DNA of 64,000 nucleotides from Acanthamoeba sp. SK_2022b (Eukaryota > Discosea > Longamoebia > Acanthamoebidae). The stretch is taken from assembly GCA_027943245.1 (NCBI GenBank), contig JANDJZ010000033.1, forward strand, positions 51,016 through 115,015. The letters run 5' to 3'. Below are positions 20,608 through 33,250 of this stretch, one piece after another. A model generated the notes under the pieces. That model was not told where the DNA came from and did no database searches. It saw nothing but the letters and a program-made list of their open reading frames with translations. Every line of letters begins with the position of its first letter. Positions within the stretch are counted from its first letter, which is position 1. The position numbers and the translations under genes are program-made.

Positions 20608-22850
20608 TCAAGGGCCCTGGAAGAGCTGTTGGTAGCGCTCGCGCGTCCGTGCCCACCGCGCGTCTCGGCTCGTGGCGGGATTCGCTGTGCTTGGCGCCCC
20701 AGCCGCGGCCGAGCGGTGGCTGTCCCCGCCAAAGCCGAGGCCGCGCGTGGTGTCGCTGAAGTTGGCCATCGCAGCTGCGAGCAGAGAAGTTTACGTTAGG
20801 AGGCCTCTACAAGGTATGGTTGCGATTACCGCTTGGCGAACCGAAGTTCGGTTCCGTACCTTGTATCGGGTCGACGATGCCGGTCTTCTCTCGGCCGAGG
20901 CCCTCGCCCTCCCTCCACCCCATACGCTTAAGCAAGCTCTTGCCCTTGTCCTCCTGCTGCGGGGCCTGCATGGCCTGCGGGCCAGATCCTGGTCGCATAG
21001 CGGCAGGGAGCCGCGCCGTCGCTCGAGTCGACAGCCCCGCGTCGTGGCCGCCCACGTCCGGCTGGCAGGTGGTGGCGGTGGTCGCAGTCGTTGTCGTCGT
21101 CGACTTGTACAGCAGCTGGCGCCGAGCCGCGCGATTGGTGTAGCGTTCCCGCGCCCGCTTTCTGTCCTCCTTCTCCTCCTGCGTGAGCATCTGGTAGAGC
21201 TTGCGCTTGGCCTGCAGTCGCTTCTGTCGCTCCTCTTCTTCTTTCATTGAATCACGCAGCGCGTGGAAGATGGGGTGGTTCAGGTTGGGCTGGAAGTTGC
21301 CGGTGAAGATGCTCCTCTTCTCGCCCTCTCCGCCGGTCGTCGCGAGCTGGGACGTGGACGTGGACGTTGGCGCTGGCGCTGGCGGCGGGGAAGCGGGTCG
21401 TTCGACCACGCGACCGACCACCAGCTTGGTGTTCCCGATGATGATGTGATCATTGATCTGCAGCGGGCACTCCTGTTCGCCTGAGGGCACCCGGCTCTCG
21501 CTCAGCCGCTTGCCGTTCAAGAAGGTACCGTTGTTGCTGCCCAGGTCCTGCCATCATTGTTGTCGACGCGTGTGCGCGCGTTTAGTCGTGCACTGGAGGC
21601 GGCCGCCTCGACACGCCATGTCATGTCACGTCACGTCACGACCGCTCTCACACAGCTGCCGGACCTGCAGCCAGAAGAAGTTTTGCCAGTAGACGTTCTG
21701 CCAGGTGATGCGAGCGTGAAACTTGCTGGCCACGAGATCGTTCAGATGGACGTCGTTCGAGCGATGTCGGCCGAGGCTGAACACTTTCGTGTTCGCTGCA
21801 GCGCCAACAGACAAGTCAAAAGACGCGCGCACGATGACGAGAACGGGCAGATGGTGGTACCGGTGTCGCCCTTGTGGGCTTCGTCGTCGCGCTGAACGTC
21901 GCCGATGAGGAAGGACCCCAGCTCTTGCGCGTCGTCATCGACGTGCTTCAGCGTGAGCGTGAGCCTGGACGGTATGCTCGTGTCTTCCTCCTCCACCTGT
22001 TCCGCATCCTGCTCGGCGCAAGCGCAAGATGCTGAGCTCAAGCCTTTGTCAAGAGGGCCGGGCCCGCACGCACACGCACCTCTTGTGGAGTGACTTGGAC
22101 GTAGTCCTCGCGGGACAGGCGGTGGTAAACGGCGGCAGGGAAGGCGTTGTAGTCCATGTACAGGTCAGATGCCGGCGAGTAGTAGAGGCCCGTCTTCGTG
22201 TCGTAGTAGGTGCTGCTCGTGGCGTCCCACTTCCAGTCCTCGGTCGTGGCCCAGCTCTGCCGCTCTTCGAGCCCTCGCGCACGCACGCTCCTCGCCAGCT
22301 TCTCCAGATCCTCTTCTTCTTCTGCTGCTTCTACTTCTGCCTCTTCGTCCTCTATCTCTCCCTCCTCTGCTTCGTCGCCTTCCCTTTCTCCAGCTTGGGC
22401 GGAGGTGGTGCTGGCGGTGGAAGTAGGTGCGCTGGTATCGTGCAGCGCCTCTTCATCTCGTGGCTTGCTAATGGATGCGAATCGAACAATACGATCGACG
22501 AGCACCGCGAGGAACTTGGCCGATGCTGGGTCCCAGTGGTAGCACGGCGAGGTCTGCTCCATGGAGGTCAGGTTGTAGTACAAATTAGAGGCAAAATCGT
22601 AGTAGAGGCCTGTGTAGGAATCGAGGAAGAGGCCTCTGGCCTTGTCGAACTTCAACCTCTCCTCGCCTTCCTCTGGCACCTCTGCTGGGGGTTGCGTGTA
22701 TTGGTCAGGACGACACAATCCGTCGCCTAATTCGTAGCAAGCGGCCTCACTTGCGCTTGCATCGGCACCGTAGTTGAATGCAGGGGGCGCCTCATGTGCC
22801 ACGTTGTCGTCGTACAAGTCATCGTACGATACCACACCACGCCCATCCAT
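20608..22850 (-). CDS. AGGF1: AGGF1-like protein (OCRE repeats, FHA domain, G-patch)
   Basis: Start at 22850 (MDGRGVVSYDDLYDD). Two OCRE-type aromatic repeats come first (LDSYTGLYYDFASNLYYN and YDTKTGLYYSPASDLYMDYN), separated by an acidic Glu/Asp-rich stretch. An FHA phosphothreonine-binding domain follows (VFSLGRHRSNDVHLNDL, KFHARI, then GSNNGTFLNGKRL across an intron, and DHIIIGNTKLVVG). Next are a basic coiled segment (EEEERQKRLQAKRKLYQML) and a G-patch split by an intron (GKSLLKRMGWREGEGLGR, then GIVDPIQ joined to AAMANFSDTTRGLGFGG). The C-terminus WARTRERYQQLFQGP and stop (20608-20610) fit the family. AGGF1 was named in vertebrate angiogenesis, but OCRE and G-patch domains point to a nuclear RNA-processing role; the latter is the better guess here. 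Confidence 0.9.
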
Positions 22851-23212
22851 CTTTTAATGTTGCTTTTCCTCTTAACTTTTCTCCTTGCTTTCGGAAACAA
22901 AAGGAAAAACAATTCATTTATCCGGAGAGAGACAGAGACGAGGGCGCGACATCTGATCAGGTCTCTTGGAGTACTTGCAGTCTTCGTTCTGGCCTTCGAT
23001 CCAACTCGCTGGCTGGGAGACGAATTGCATGAGAGACAGAGCGATTTCTGCAAGATAGAAACGAGTTAATTTCGGGTGAAGGTTCAGTCTTGAAGAAGCA
23101 GCATGCAAGAACAAATGTTCAACAAGCATTTGGGAAGCACTGGACCTCGCTCCAGTAAAGGTCCTTCCACGTACGTGCACCCACTCTACCAAACAATTCC
23201 TTTTCAGATCAG
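22851..23212. promoter_or_regulatory. Divergent intergenic region AGGF1 / C2-MHD-GRAM gene
   Basis: A 362-bp spacer between two divergent start codons. AT-richer near 22855-22920. No distinct motif is assigned; a shared promoter is inferred from orientation. Confidence 0.4.
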
Positions 23213-26200
23213 ATGGCTTACTCCCCAGTTGTGGCGAGTAGTGCGCATCGCAGCTTCAAGAACACGAAGCAATTCATCGAAGCTGTGGCCGATCTCCCTG
23301 AGGAAGAGGAAGATGAGGGTAAGATCGAACGAAAGTTGAGCAAGGGCTCGGGAGGCCTCGCTCCCGCGCATCGAGATGAGGAAAGCGAAGTCGATGATGA
23401 TGACGACGACGACGACGATGTGGATGACACCACGCCGTTCCTCGAGAACGTCACCGAACAACAGGTTTGCACCTCGCGCCCATCGTGCCAGCAAGCTTGG
23501 CCCAGTGTTGCGTTCTCTCGCTCACCGTCTCCCGCCCTTCTCCGTGCGCTAGGTCTGTAGCGCGTTCGAGCTTGCCGTGCGATGCGTGTGCTGCCCCATC
23601 AACCACAACTACGATATGCTTTCGACGTACATGGCGAACGACTTTGAATACCTGAAGAAGGCGCTCGGTCTCCGCAGAAAGGACCTGCGCACCGAGCTGC
23701 GATCGGGCAGGCGCAAGAGCCGCGTGCGCAGCCCCCCCCCCTTGCGCTACATTCTTTCTCCGTTCTCACACTCCTGTCTCGTCTGCAGCTCATCATCGAG
23801 GAGCTCCAGCAACGCCTGAACAACCTGGACAAGCACTTCTTCTACAAGAAGGCCGCGTTTCAGGTACGCTTGAGACGTCTTCTTCTGTGACCACGCATGC
23901 GCTCGCTCGCTCGGAGGAGGCTGGCGGTTGACCGGCGGACGCGTTGCTGCTTGGTCGCGCCACGCACAGAGCGAGCGTCAGTTTGAGAACTGGAGACAGA
24001 AGGAGAAAAGCGACCTGGAGCGGCTGATCAACCAACTCAAGCAAGTTCCCGCCTTCTCGGCCGCGCTCAATGTCAAGAGTAACCATCTCGTCGACCAGCC
24101 AAAATGCGTTTACTCGTTTGTTGATGGTTGTTGTGTGCTGCCGGCATCTCATCTCGCTTGGCGTGTGTCCCGTGTTGTGCATGGTCCCAGTTCTGGGAGG
24201 CAAGGACCTGGTCACGAAAGACGGCGGTGCGTAGCGCCATGCAGTTGCTCTTGGCCAACACAGGGCATGTGCTGACGTGCTCGCTCGTATGTCGCGTGGT
24301 CACAGTGTCGCAGTCCACGAAGCCCTATTGCGTGCTCACCCTCGGCAAGATCACTCGGCAGACGCAGATCCAAGAGAAGACCGCATCGCCCACCTGGAAC
24401 GAAGTCTACAACTTGTACAAGTCCCCGCCTCGACCGGACCAAGTGACGCGCTTCTTGCGTCGTGTGAGCTCACACGTTCTCCCCACCCATAAAAAGGCAA
24501 GTGGCATCCCTGTCCGACACGTTTCAGATCGAAGTCTTTGAAAAGACTCTGTTGGGCAGCAACTCCCTCGGCTACGTCAACGTGCCTCTGTCCGAACTGG
24601 AAGATCAGCTGGCCGTCGACAAGTGGTACCCTCTTCAGGTAATGAAATCCAAATATCAAAAAAAAAAAAAAAAAACAGAGAAATAATAACTAATAATAAT
24701 AATAAAGCCAACAAGCAACTTATCCTCTTGGAATTGGCAGGCCAAATCAGGTGAGAGGAAGAAGGCCACGGGTTCGCTGCGTCTGGTCCTGCACCTGACC
24801 TACCGCGAGGGCCCGCTGCTGGAGAAGGCCGATGACTCGGCGTCGCCCTTCTACCCGACCAACTACCAGAGCGTCAACTACAACCTGCTCTACCAGGTGC
24901 TCCTCTACTCGCTGTGCGACTGGGACAAGAACCCGGCATCGGCCAAGGTGGCCGCCAAGGGCAAGGGCGGCAGCAACAATGGCGGCAACGAGGACGACGA
25001 TGACGACATCCCGGAGGTGATGAAATGGGAAGACGTGGTCGAGGTCAAGAACATCGCGGAGAGCGGGCCCGATGCGAGGAAGAAGCGAGCCGAGATGATG
25101 AAGAAGGAGGGCATGTCCGACCTGACCTCGTGGCTTCTCCGCGAATACGCCCAACGATACGGCGTCGGCGAAGTCTTTGCCCTTCTAGCGTACGCGTTCA
25201 ACCTAGCCCATGTCCTACTGCGCTTCCTCTGTGGCTTAGCCTCCATTTCGTGTGTGTGCGTGTTGTGTTGTGTTGTGTTGTGTTGTGTTGTGTTGTGTTG
25301 TGTTGTGTTGTGTTGGCGGTGATGTGTGTGACTCTAGATACCTGGAGATGCTGGTCACCCAGTTTAGGCTGACCACCGCGCGCATGGACCTCATCCATGA
25401 AGTGCTGATCGAGCTCAAGGTCATCGTTTCCACGGCCAACACCATCGCCATCCCCGAGGTATTCCCTGCCCCCTCTGCCTGGACGAGCCGTGGAGTGTCT
25501 CACCTCACCCCTCCCTTTCCTCCCTTCCCTCTCTCGCGTCGCGATGCCGATAGACCCAAATGGATGAGCGCCTCACGCAGTCGCTGAAGCGCAAGATCGG
25601 CGCGTTGCTCAAGGACTACCACGCCGCCTTTGCGCCGGACAAGGTGGGGCAGGGCGCCCTCGGGACGGCCATCGTCATCCTCTCGTTCTTGTCGACGCAC
25701 GACTCGGAGAAGCTGTGCAGCATGCTGGAGCAGTACGTCAAGGTTGGTCCACCGGTCCCCCACGCCGCGTCGCTGTGCGCACGGCGTTTGACCAAAAGGC
25801 CAGCCAACCTGATACGCAAGTGGTCGTGCAGCGCGCGGTGGAGAAGACCTACAAGACGTTCAAGCAGCAGGCCACGGGCGAGACTCCCGAAAAGCAGCTG
25901 GTCGTCGCCTGCGGCTTCATTCCTGCGGCCATCGAGCACGACAAGATTCTGTTCCTCGAGGAGTTCCCCAAGTGCGTGCAGCGCGCGCATCGCCTCCCTT
26001 TCCTTTTCCTTTCGCCACCGCCGCTGATCGGGAGCTGGCCTCGTGTGCGTGCGTTGTGTTGTGTAGGGAAATGAATCTTCTGCAGGTATTGTCCGAGCGC
26101 TACTATGCGCTCATATCACACGACGTGCGGTCCTACTACTCGGCCAAGACCAAAGTCTCGCCCCACACCTTTGATCTCTACGACCGCCTGCGCGATCTGC

Positions 26201-27087
26201 AGGAAGTCCTCGGCATCGAACGGTACCGCGTCGTCCGCGCGTTCTGGAGCACGTGGCGCTTGCGCGCGTGCGGCCCGTGCCTCTGCCCGTGTCTCACACG
26301 GTCCTTGCCCCGCGCCACCTGCGACTCTATGTACACAGGGAACAAGCGCTTCCGCTCAAGGCCATCTTCCAGAAGTACATCGACCAGTGGCTCATCAACT
26401 TCGCCAAGAAGGTCAAGAAGTGGAACGAGGAGTCGATCGGCTCGGACGCGGTAGGCCACCCATCGAATTATATATGTCGACATTTATGGCGGCGACCGCC
26501 TGACTGCTATTGCCCCCCTCTCCCTTTTCTCGGCTTTGTCGTGGCAGTGGGTGCCCTTCGTGCCGCTGGCCGAGCACGACGGCGAGGACCAGGACGGGAA
26601 CGGGGACGATGACGTCTCGCGGGCGCTCCACTCGTCGTCCGTCGTCGAGCTCTTCGTCTCGCTCACCGAATGCCGCAAGTTCATGAACAGGATCAAGAGG
26701 TGCGCGCGCCTACGACTCCCTCAGAGAATGCCAGGCATGCGCTGACCAGAACGCTCGTCGTGGCGCGCCCTGGCAGCCTGCAATCGCCCGCCCAGTCGGT
26801 GGCTTTTGCCAACGCCGTGTCGGCGGTGATCAAGGACTACGCGGCGCGCGTGCAGAACGAGTGCTTCGACGAGATCCACTCCGACGCGGGGCAGTTCTCC
26901 GAGACGGTGGACTTCACCGTCTACGTCGACCTCAAGAAAAAGCTCAAGAAGAAGCTCAAGGACTCCGAGAAGGTCGCGCTCATCGTGCGCAAAGAGGTGC
27001 ATTGGCATCCCCACTTAACGACATTCCATTTTTATTGAATTTATTTTTATCATCGTGCGTGTACTCACTCGCCACGACGCCAATGAC

Positions 27088-27154
<67 letters not shown>

Positions 27155-27680
27155 CTATGCGTGCGAATCAACAACCTTGAGCACATCATGGACAACATGC
27201 CCTACTTCTGTCAGAAGGTGGACGATACGCTCGGGGAGGAGGTGTTGGGCGGGAAGAGCTTCACCACCATGATGGCCGACACCGGCGCCTGGCTCGAGAC
27301 CACCCGGCAGGAGATCATCGACGCCATCATCACCAAGATGAACACCTTCCTGCAGTTCGCGCTGGAGATCTCGGCCCAGCCCTCGCTCAAGAGCAAGAAG
27401 GAGCGCAAGGGCTACAACGACGACGACGAGGAGATGACCGAGGTCGAGAAGCGGTCCGAGGCGCTCATCGCCTACCTCAGCACGCAGCTGATCGTGCTGT
27501 CGGACAACCTCTACTTCCCCGTCTTCGTGCGGCTCCTCGACGGCGTGTGGACGCTGCTGCTCAAGGACATCGAGCTCATGATCGTCCCGCCTATCAACGA
27601 CGTGCTAGAGAAGAGCTTCGTGCCCAACGAGGAGTACCGCAAGCTCATCCCCCAGCTCCTCGACGTGCGTCGTCCCGCGA

Positions 27681-27754
<74 letters not shown>

Positions 27755-29201
27755 TTGTGTGAGCGAGCCTGAGGCTTGATTCTCAACGCACGAGCGCGCG
27801 CGGCTGCGTGTGTGGTCGTGCAGGAGTTGAAGCAGTTCATTCACGCCGAGGGCGCGGGCCTGCCGATGGAGACGATCGAGGCCAAGTGCGACACGCTGCT
27901 GCGCACGCTGTCGCTCTTTGAGGAGAGCTCGCGCGATCTCATGTTCCTGTTCAAGGACCTCGTGAAGCGCGCCACCGAGAGCCTCCAGCTGCCGGAGGAG
28001 GTCGGCCACCTTGAAGAGACCGTCCTCAGCATCCTCGCCCAGAGAAAGGGCGACAAGGTACATCGATTTATTGTTTTTTTTAAGAAATTGGTTTTTTAAT
28101 TTATTTTTATTATTTATTATTTATTTTAAATTAATTGGTGGGTGGCGAGTAGGAAGCGCGCAAGTTTGCCAAGGCGAACAAGGCGATTGCGCAGAACATC
28201 ATGCTCCGCAAGAAGTTCGGGCTGGACAACGAGGAGGCGCTGGTGGAGAAGTTCCGCTGCAGCAACGCGAAGATGAACGGCGGCTGGCTCTACATCACCA
28301 GCTCCTTCGTCTGCTTCGACACCCTGCTCCAGCAGGGCGACAGCAGGCTCGCGGTCAAGATCGAGGACATTCGCGAGGTCAAGAAGTACAAGTTCGCCCA
28401 GGTTGTCGACAACGGCATCAAGTTTGCCATGAAGACTGGCAAGGTGCGCTACACCCCACGGCCATATTATGATTATTATTATTATTACTACTACTACTAC
28501 TATTATTTGTTATGATTGGCAAGAAAAAACTCATTGACCAATTTATAAATTATTTATTTATAATGTATTTTTATGTTGTTTTGGCGCAGAAATACCACTT
28601 CTCGGGCTTCCAAAAGAGAAACCAGGCGCTGGCTTGCCTCCTGAGCCAGGCCAAGCAGCTGGACTGCATCCTGGGCCAGAAGGAGCGCGACAGGTCCCGC
28701 ACCATCTCGGAGGGCGGCATGGGCAAGTGCGTGTCCCTCCTTTCCCCCCTCCCTCCCTCTCCTCCCTCCCTCCCTCCCTCCTTGAACACCACGCCGCTCC
28801 GCGCTTGCCTCCCTGCTGACGCGACCATCGACGCGGCAGGCGCTCCGCCAGCTTCTCGGGCAGTATGGAGGAGAGCGACACCAGCGACTGGAGCGAGTCC
28901 GAGTCCGACGACTCCAGCCAAGGTCTCTGCCCCCCCCCTTCGCCTTCTCCTCCCCTTGCCAGACCTCGCGCGCCGGTCGTGCTGACTGTGGCGATCACCG
29001 GCGATGGCCCGTCCGGACAGGCAGCGGAGCGTCGTACCGCACGACCGACGCCGGCGGCCGCAAGAAGAAGGGCATCAAGAGCAAGATCGCGCGCAAGCTC
29101 GGCAAGGGGCGGCACAGCCGCAGCCAATCGCTGAGCGTCGACCCGTCCGAGGCCCACGCCGCAGCGGCCGATGTCCGCTCCTCCCTCTCCGTACGTCTCC
29201 C

Positions 29202-29271
<70 letters not shown>

Positions 29272-29535
29272 GGACTGCGCGTAATGGGCTCATGCGGAGG
29301 ATGGCCTTGGGGGCAGGTGTCGGCCAAGAACATACAGAGCCACCCGCGCTCGGCGGCCAACTCGCCGTTGCTGCGACGGGCGGTGAAGAACAACAACAAC
29401 GGCAAGCGGGCGTCGATGGGCGACACTGGAATGACCACGAGCGAGTCGTCGGACGTCGATCTCGACAGCGACGACAACGACAACGACGACGGCGATGACG
29501 ACGACTTCACCGACACCGACACGGCGACGGACATG

Positions 29536-29566
<31 letters not shown>

Positions 29567-30495
29567 GCCCCCCCATCAGGTCCCGCTCGACCATCTCCGG
29601 CAGCAACAGGACCTCGTCCTTCATCGTCCCGTCTACCACCGCCGCCGCCGCCGCTGCCGGGGGCAGCGCGTCGCCCTTCTCCACCCGGGGGCATCGCAGA
29701 GGCCAGAGCGTGGACCACGGCGCGTTCAAGAAGGTGACCCAGGAGGCCGCCTCGGGGGGCATGGGCATCCCCAGCGGCAGCATGGACGAGCTCAAGGTTG
29801 CCTCCGGCAGGCGGGGCGAGGGCGAGGACAAGGACAAGGACAAGCCGACGAGCGGCGGCAGCAGCGCGAAGGGGGAGAAGAAGAAGCTGAAGCAGGGGGC
29901 CAAGCAGGAGGCGCGAGAGGCCAAGGCCCAGAAGCGAAAGCAGGAGCTCGCCCAGAAGAAGACCTCCAAGCTCGCCAAACGCTTCGCGCTCACCGAGAGC
30001 AGCAAATACCTGAGCGGTACTCACCACCACCACCACCACCACCACCACCACCACCACCACCACCACCACCACCACCACCACCACATAGAGAGGTGCAGGG
30101 CGTGGCTAACGTGGTGGTGGTGGTTGGGCATTGCAGAATTGAAATGTACATATGTGTCGGGTAACCAGTTCAAGGGCAAGCTCTACATCATCAGCAACTG
30201 CCTGTGCTTCTACTCGTCTGCGCTGGCGGGCGTCACCAAGGTTTTCACCGCTGCCTGCCTGTCTGTTCTTTGGTCGTTTTTGGGCGCTGCTCTGACGCTG
30301 ACGTCCGGCGCTTTGGTGCTGCAGATCGTTGTGCCCTGGGGCGCGGTGAGCGCGATAGCGAAGAGGCAGGAGAAGAGAGGCGACGCCGTCGAGATCACCA
30401 CCAAAGACAACAACTTTGTGTTTAGCGGATTCGACGACCGGGACGCCGCGCTCGCCGACCTCACGCAGAGGTGGCAAGCCGCCAAGAAGCGGTAG
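23213..30495 (+). CDS. C2 / Munc13-homology / double-GRAM domain protein
   Basis: A long gene of about 18-20 exons starting at the ATG 23213 (MAYSPVVASSAHRSF). An acidic N-terminus (run of Asp near 23395-23425) precedes coiled coil. A C2 domain follows, split by an intron (VLGGKDLVTKDGG, KPYCVLTLGKITRQTQIQEK, SPTWNE, FEKTLLGSNSLGYVNVPLSE). A long helical region resembles the MHD/MUN module of Munc13/BAIAP3 proteins (exons around 24740-28060, e.g. EKYVSAHDV-like ERYYALISHDVRSYYSAKTK and AYLSTQLIVLSDNLYFPVFV). Two GRAM domains end the protein: KMNGGWLYITSSFVCFDTLL (28270-28680) and FKGKLYIISNCLCFYSSALA (29990-30480), with a low-complexity Asp/Ser linker between. Stop at 30493-30495. Family knowledge suggests membrane tethering or SNARE priming at the cytosolic face; the MHD call is weaker than C2 and GRAM. 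Confidence 0.82.
25261..25315. repeat. (TGTTG)11 pentanucleotide array in an intron
   Basis: Eleven perfect TGTTG copies in the C2/MHD/GRAM gene, in the intron before the exon YLEMLVTQFRLTTARMDLI. Confidence 0.92.
27089..27153. repeat. (AC)n microsatellite ending at a 3' splice site
   Basis: About 32 AC units run directly into CACAG just before the exon LCVRINNLEHIMDN. Confidence 0.9.
27681..27752. repeat. Compound (CT)n(GT)n microsatellite in an intron
   Basis: About 11 CT units followed by about 25 GT units, just downstream of the donor after the exon ending LIPQLLD. Confidence 0.9.
29204..29266. repeat. (GT)n microsatellite in an intron
   Basis: About 31 GT units in the intron before the exon beginning near VSAKNIQSHPRSAAN. 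Confidence 0.9.
30022..30084. repeat. (CAC)21 trinucleotide array in an intron
   Basis: The array begins just after a GTACTC donor within the second GRAM domain. The intron ends TTGCAG before ELKCTYVSG. It is therefore not a coding poly-His tract, although the frame stays open. Confidence 0.85.
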
Positions 30496-30731
30496 TGAGC
30501 CCTCTTGGGGGCTTTTTTCTGTTCTTATTTTGGTTTTTTAGAAGATGTTTTTTTTGTATAACTCTTTTTTACAAAAAAAAAACACACACAGCACGTGAGA
30601 GTTATCTATGGACGGGCAGGGGTTGCATCAGCTGTCGCTTGGCCTTGGTGTTGCGCTCTGTGCCCAAAGAGTGAGAAATTGTTGAACGGACAATGTCACG
30701 TGAGGAGGACGCGGCGAGTAGCGGGCAGCTA

Positions 30732-33181
30732 ATTAGTCGTCTGGCAGGTCGTGCAGCATGCTATCAAGCCTGGTCTTGTATGATTCATCCCTCCGTTCTG
30801 TGGGGCGTGGTACGCGATGAATGACCCGCACCTGCTGCTTCCCTGCACAGCTGGCTTGCAGTCCCCGATAGACCTGTGGCCACACCACAAACCACGTGAG
30901 TTGAGCGTTAAGTTGCCACCACCAGCCGTGTGCGTGCTACATACGTCAGAAACAGTCTCACTGTGCAGACACTTCTCGCCTAAAGCGTGTTCGTAGAGCC
31001 AACCGTCAAGGACCAGCACCTCCATGGTCTGTTCCGTTGCGCGTATGACAAGTAAGATCTTCCCCTCTCTCTCTCTCTCTCTCTCATCAATTTAGAAGAG
31101 GGGCACACACGTGCGGAATGTGGAAGGGCAGGGCGTAGGCGAAGCTGGGATTGTAGGGTAGCCGGACGGTGTCTCCTGCTTGCCACATGCACGCGCACGC
31201 AGGCGCACAAGCACACGCGCACGCACACGCACACGCACAAAGCAAGTCCAATCAATTAATGACAACGGCTGCCGTTGTGGTCGCATGAATGGTACGAACC
31301 AGCGATGACGCGGTAATAGACCCAATCAGCAAGGGCCACCACACGAAACACAGGCCTCTCTTGGGGGGCGAAAACGCAAGTCGTCACCGACAAGTCCAGC
31401 AGTTCCTAGGCACCGCAACAGCGAGATTGATGATGCCGATGGTGATGGCGGTGGTGAGGAAAAAGAAAAAGAAATAGAAAGGGAAAGGCAAGTACAAGTT
31501 TGGAGGAGGAGAGGTAGGCGAAAAAGGCCGCCACTTGGTTGTCGATGAACTGAAAGTCGATGAGACGCAGACGTTTCAGGTTGGGAAGCAGACCGAACGC
31601 GCAGGAATCAGAGCGAGGAAAGAGCGCCGCGTAGTCTTGTTCGTAGCCGCCTCCCCGGCCGCTGTTGCTGAGCTCCAGCTCGGTGAGCGTGGCCGCCAGC
31701 TGAACAAACAGCGCGCTCACGTCCTGTATGGGCGGAGAAGAAACAAAATGCTTGGATTAAACGACGAAATGATGACGAATGGAACGAGTTCGAAAGTAAT
31801 GAACCGGCTGCAGGGACGTGAATTGGAGTTCAACCACCACCAAACGCGCCAACGCGATTGGTGTGCTCTCTGCATTGCAATGCAACCGTGAATGAGTCAC
31901 CAAAAAAGGAAAATGGCCGAGAGGGTGTACGTGCCAGCAGCGTCGGGGGGCTGGACTGTTCTCCACTGCGAAGCCAGAAGCGACAGCACCTTCAGGCCCG
32001 CGTGCCGGGCGAACACAGGCTGCAGGGGAAGTTCCGCAGAATCCCTGAGGCCCAGGTCGAGGGAGGTGAGGTGGGGCAGAGTCGACTCGCCCAAGAGGGC
32101 TCTGATGACGTCCATGGCCCGGTCGTCGTGGGGAGGCGCTCTCGAATCGCGGAGAGAGAGGTGGGCCAGCTGGCTGCCCTGGTACGCCATATCCAACGAG
32201 ACCTCTCGTCGTGGCTGCCGGTCGGACCTATGGTCACACTCTTTGCGTGAGCCAGACATAATGAGCCGCTGAGCGGGGAGCGACACACCTGCCAACTTGG
32301 TCACTTTCGCTCTTCTCTTCCGGCTCCCCGATCGCGTTGTCGCTATAGCTTTCTGGAGTCGCCTGCCGGCGTTCCTTCTTGTTCTTGGCATGCTTGGCCC
32401 GTTCGAACTGGTCTTGCTTCTTTTTCTTGGCCGCGTTTCCGCCCTGCTTCTTCTTGGTCGGCTGGTTGGGCAGCTGGATATCGCAGCCCTCTACCGCCAA
32501 CCACTGCAACCATCGCCCCAAGTCAGGCAAGCCAATTCCGCGCCTACCTACCAGAGCGAGGCATTGATGCGTACCTTGAGGGAGCCGTGAGTGGCAAGCA
32601 GGCGCTTGAGACACGTCACCTCTACCGACAAGTCGCTATAGATGCCGCGTAAAGTTGTAGAGCTCGAGAAGTCAGGTGACAATGTATTTGTGCGTCTGTG
32701 CACTGCACGTGTGTGTACCTAAAATGGAGTCTTTCAAGACGCGTGAGTGAAGTGCACACGGTGTCTATCAACAGGCTTGACGGCACGCCCACCACTCCTG
32801 TCACATCGAGGCTGGTGGAGCACAGCCGATCAACCGTTAAACAACGCCTCACATGGGCAGATGCTGATGCGCGTTGGACTTGGTGGACTGCACCTGTGGA
32901 GGCCGGCATGGGCCGATAAGTCCCTCACTCTCGGCAGTGACAGGACACATCGACGGAGCCTCAAGTCGCGCAACTGCTGCCATCTGCTCAGCAAGCAAAG
33001 GTGAGAAAATGCCACGAACATTGAGAGCACGCAATGATGTACGTGGCCTCTTTGCTCTTCTGTGTGGAGAAGATCGACTGGAGCTTGACGCCAGACAGGT
33101 CCAGGGTGTGCACGCCCGCGTCGTTCTTGGCCAGCAACCGGGTCAGGTTGGGTGAGACGCCCGCACAGTCCTGTACCATAC

Positions 33182-33250
<69 letters not shown>

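Noticed and set aside
30022..30084. Poly-histidine tract in the C2/MHD/GRAM protein
   Set aside because: GTACTC donor before and TTGCAG acceptor after place the CAC array in an intron; splicing joins SKYLS to ELKCTYV, restoring the GRAM fold.
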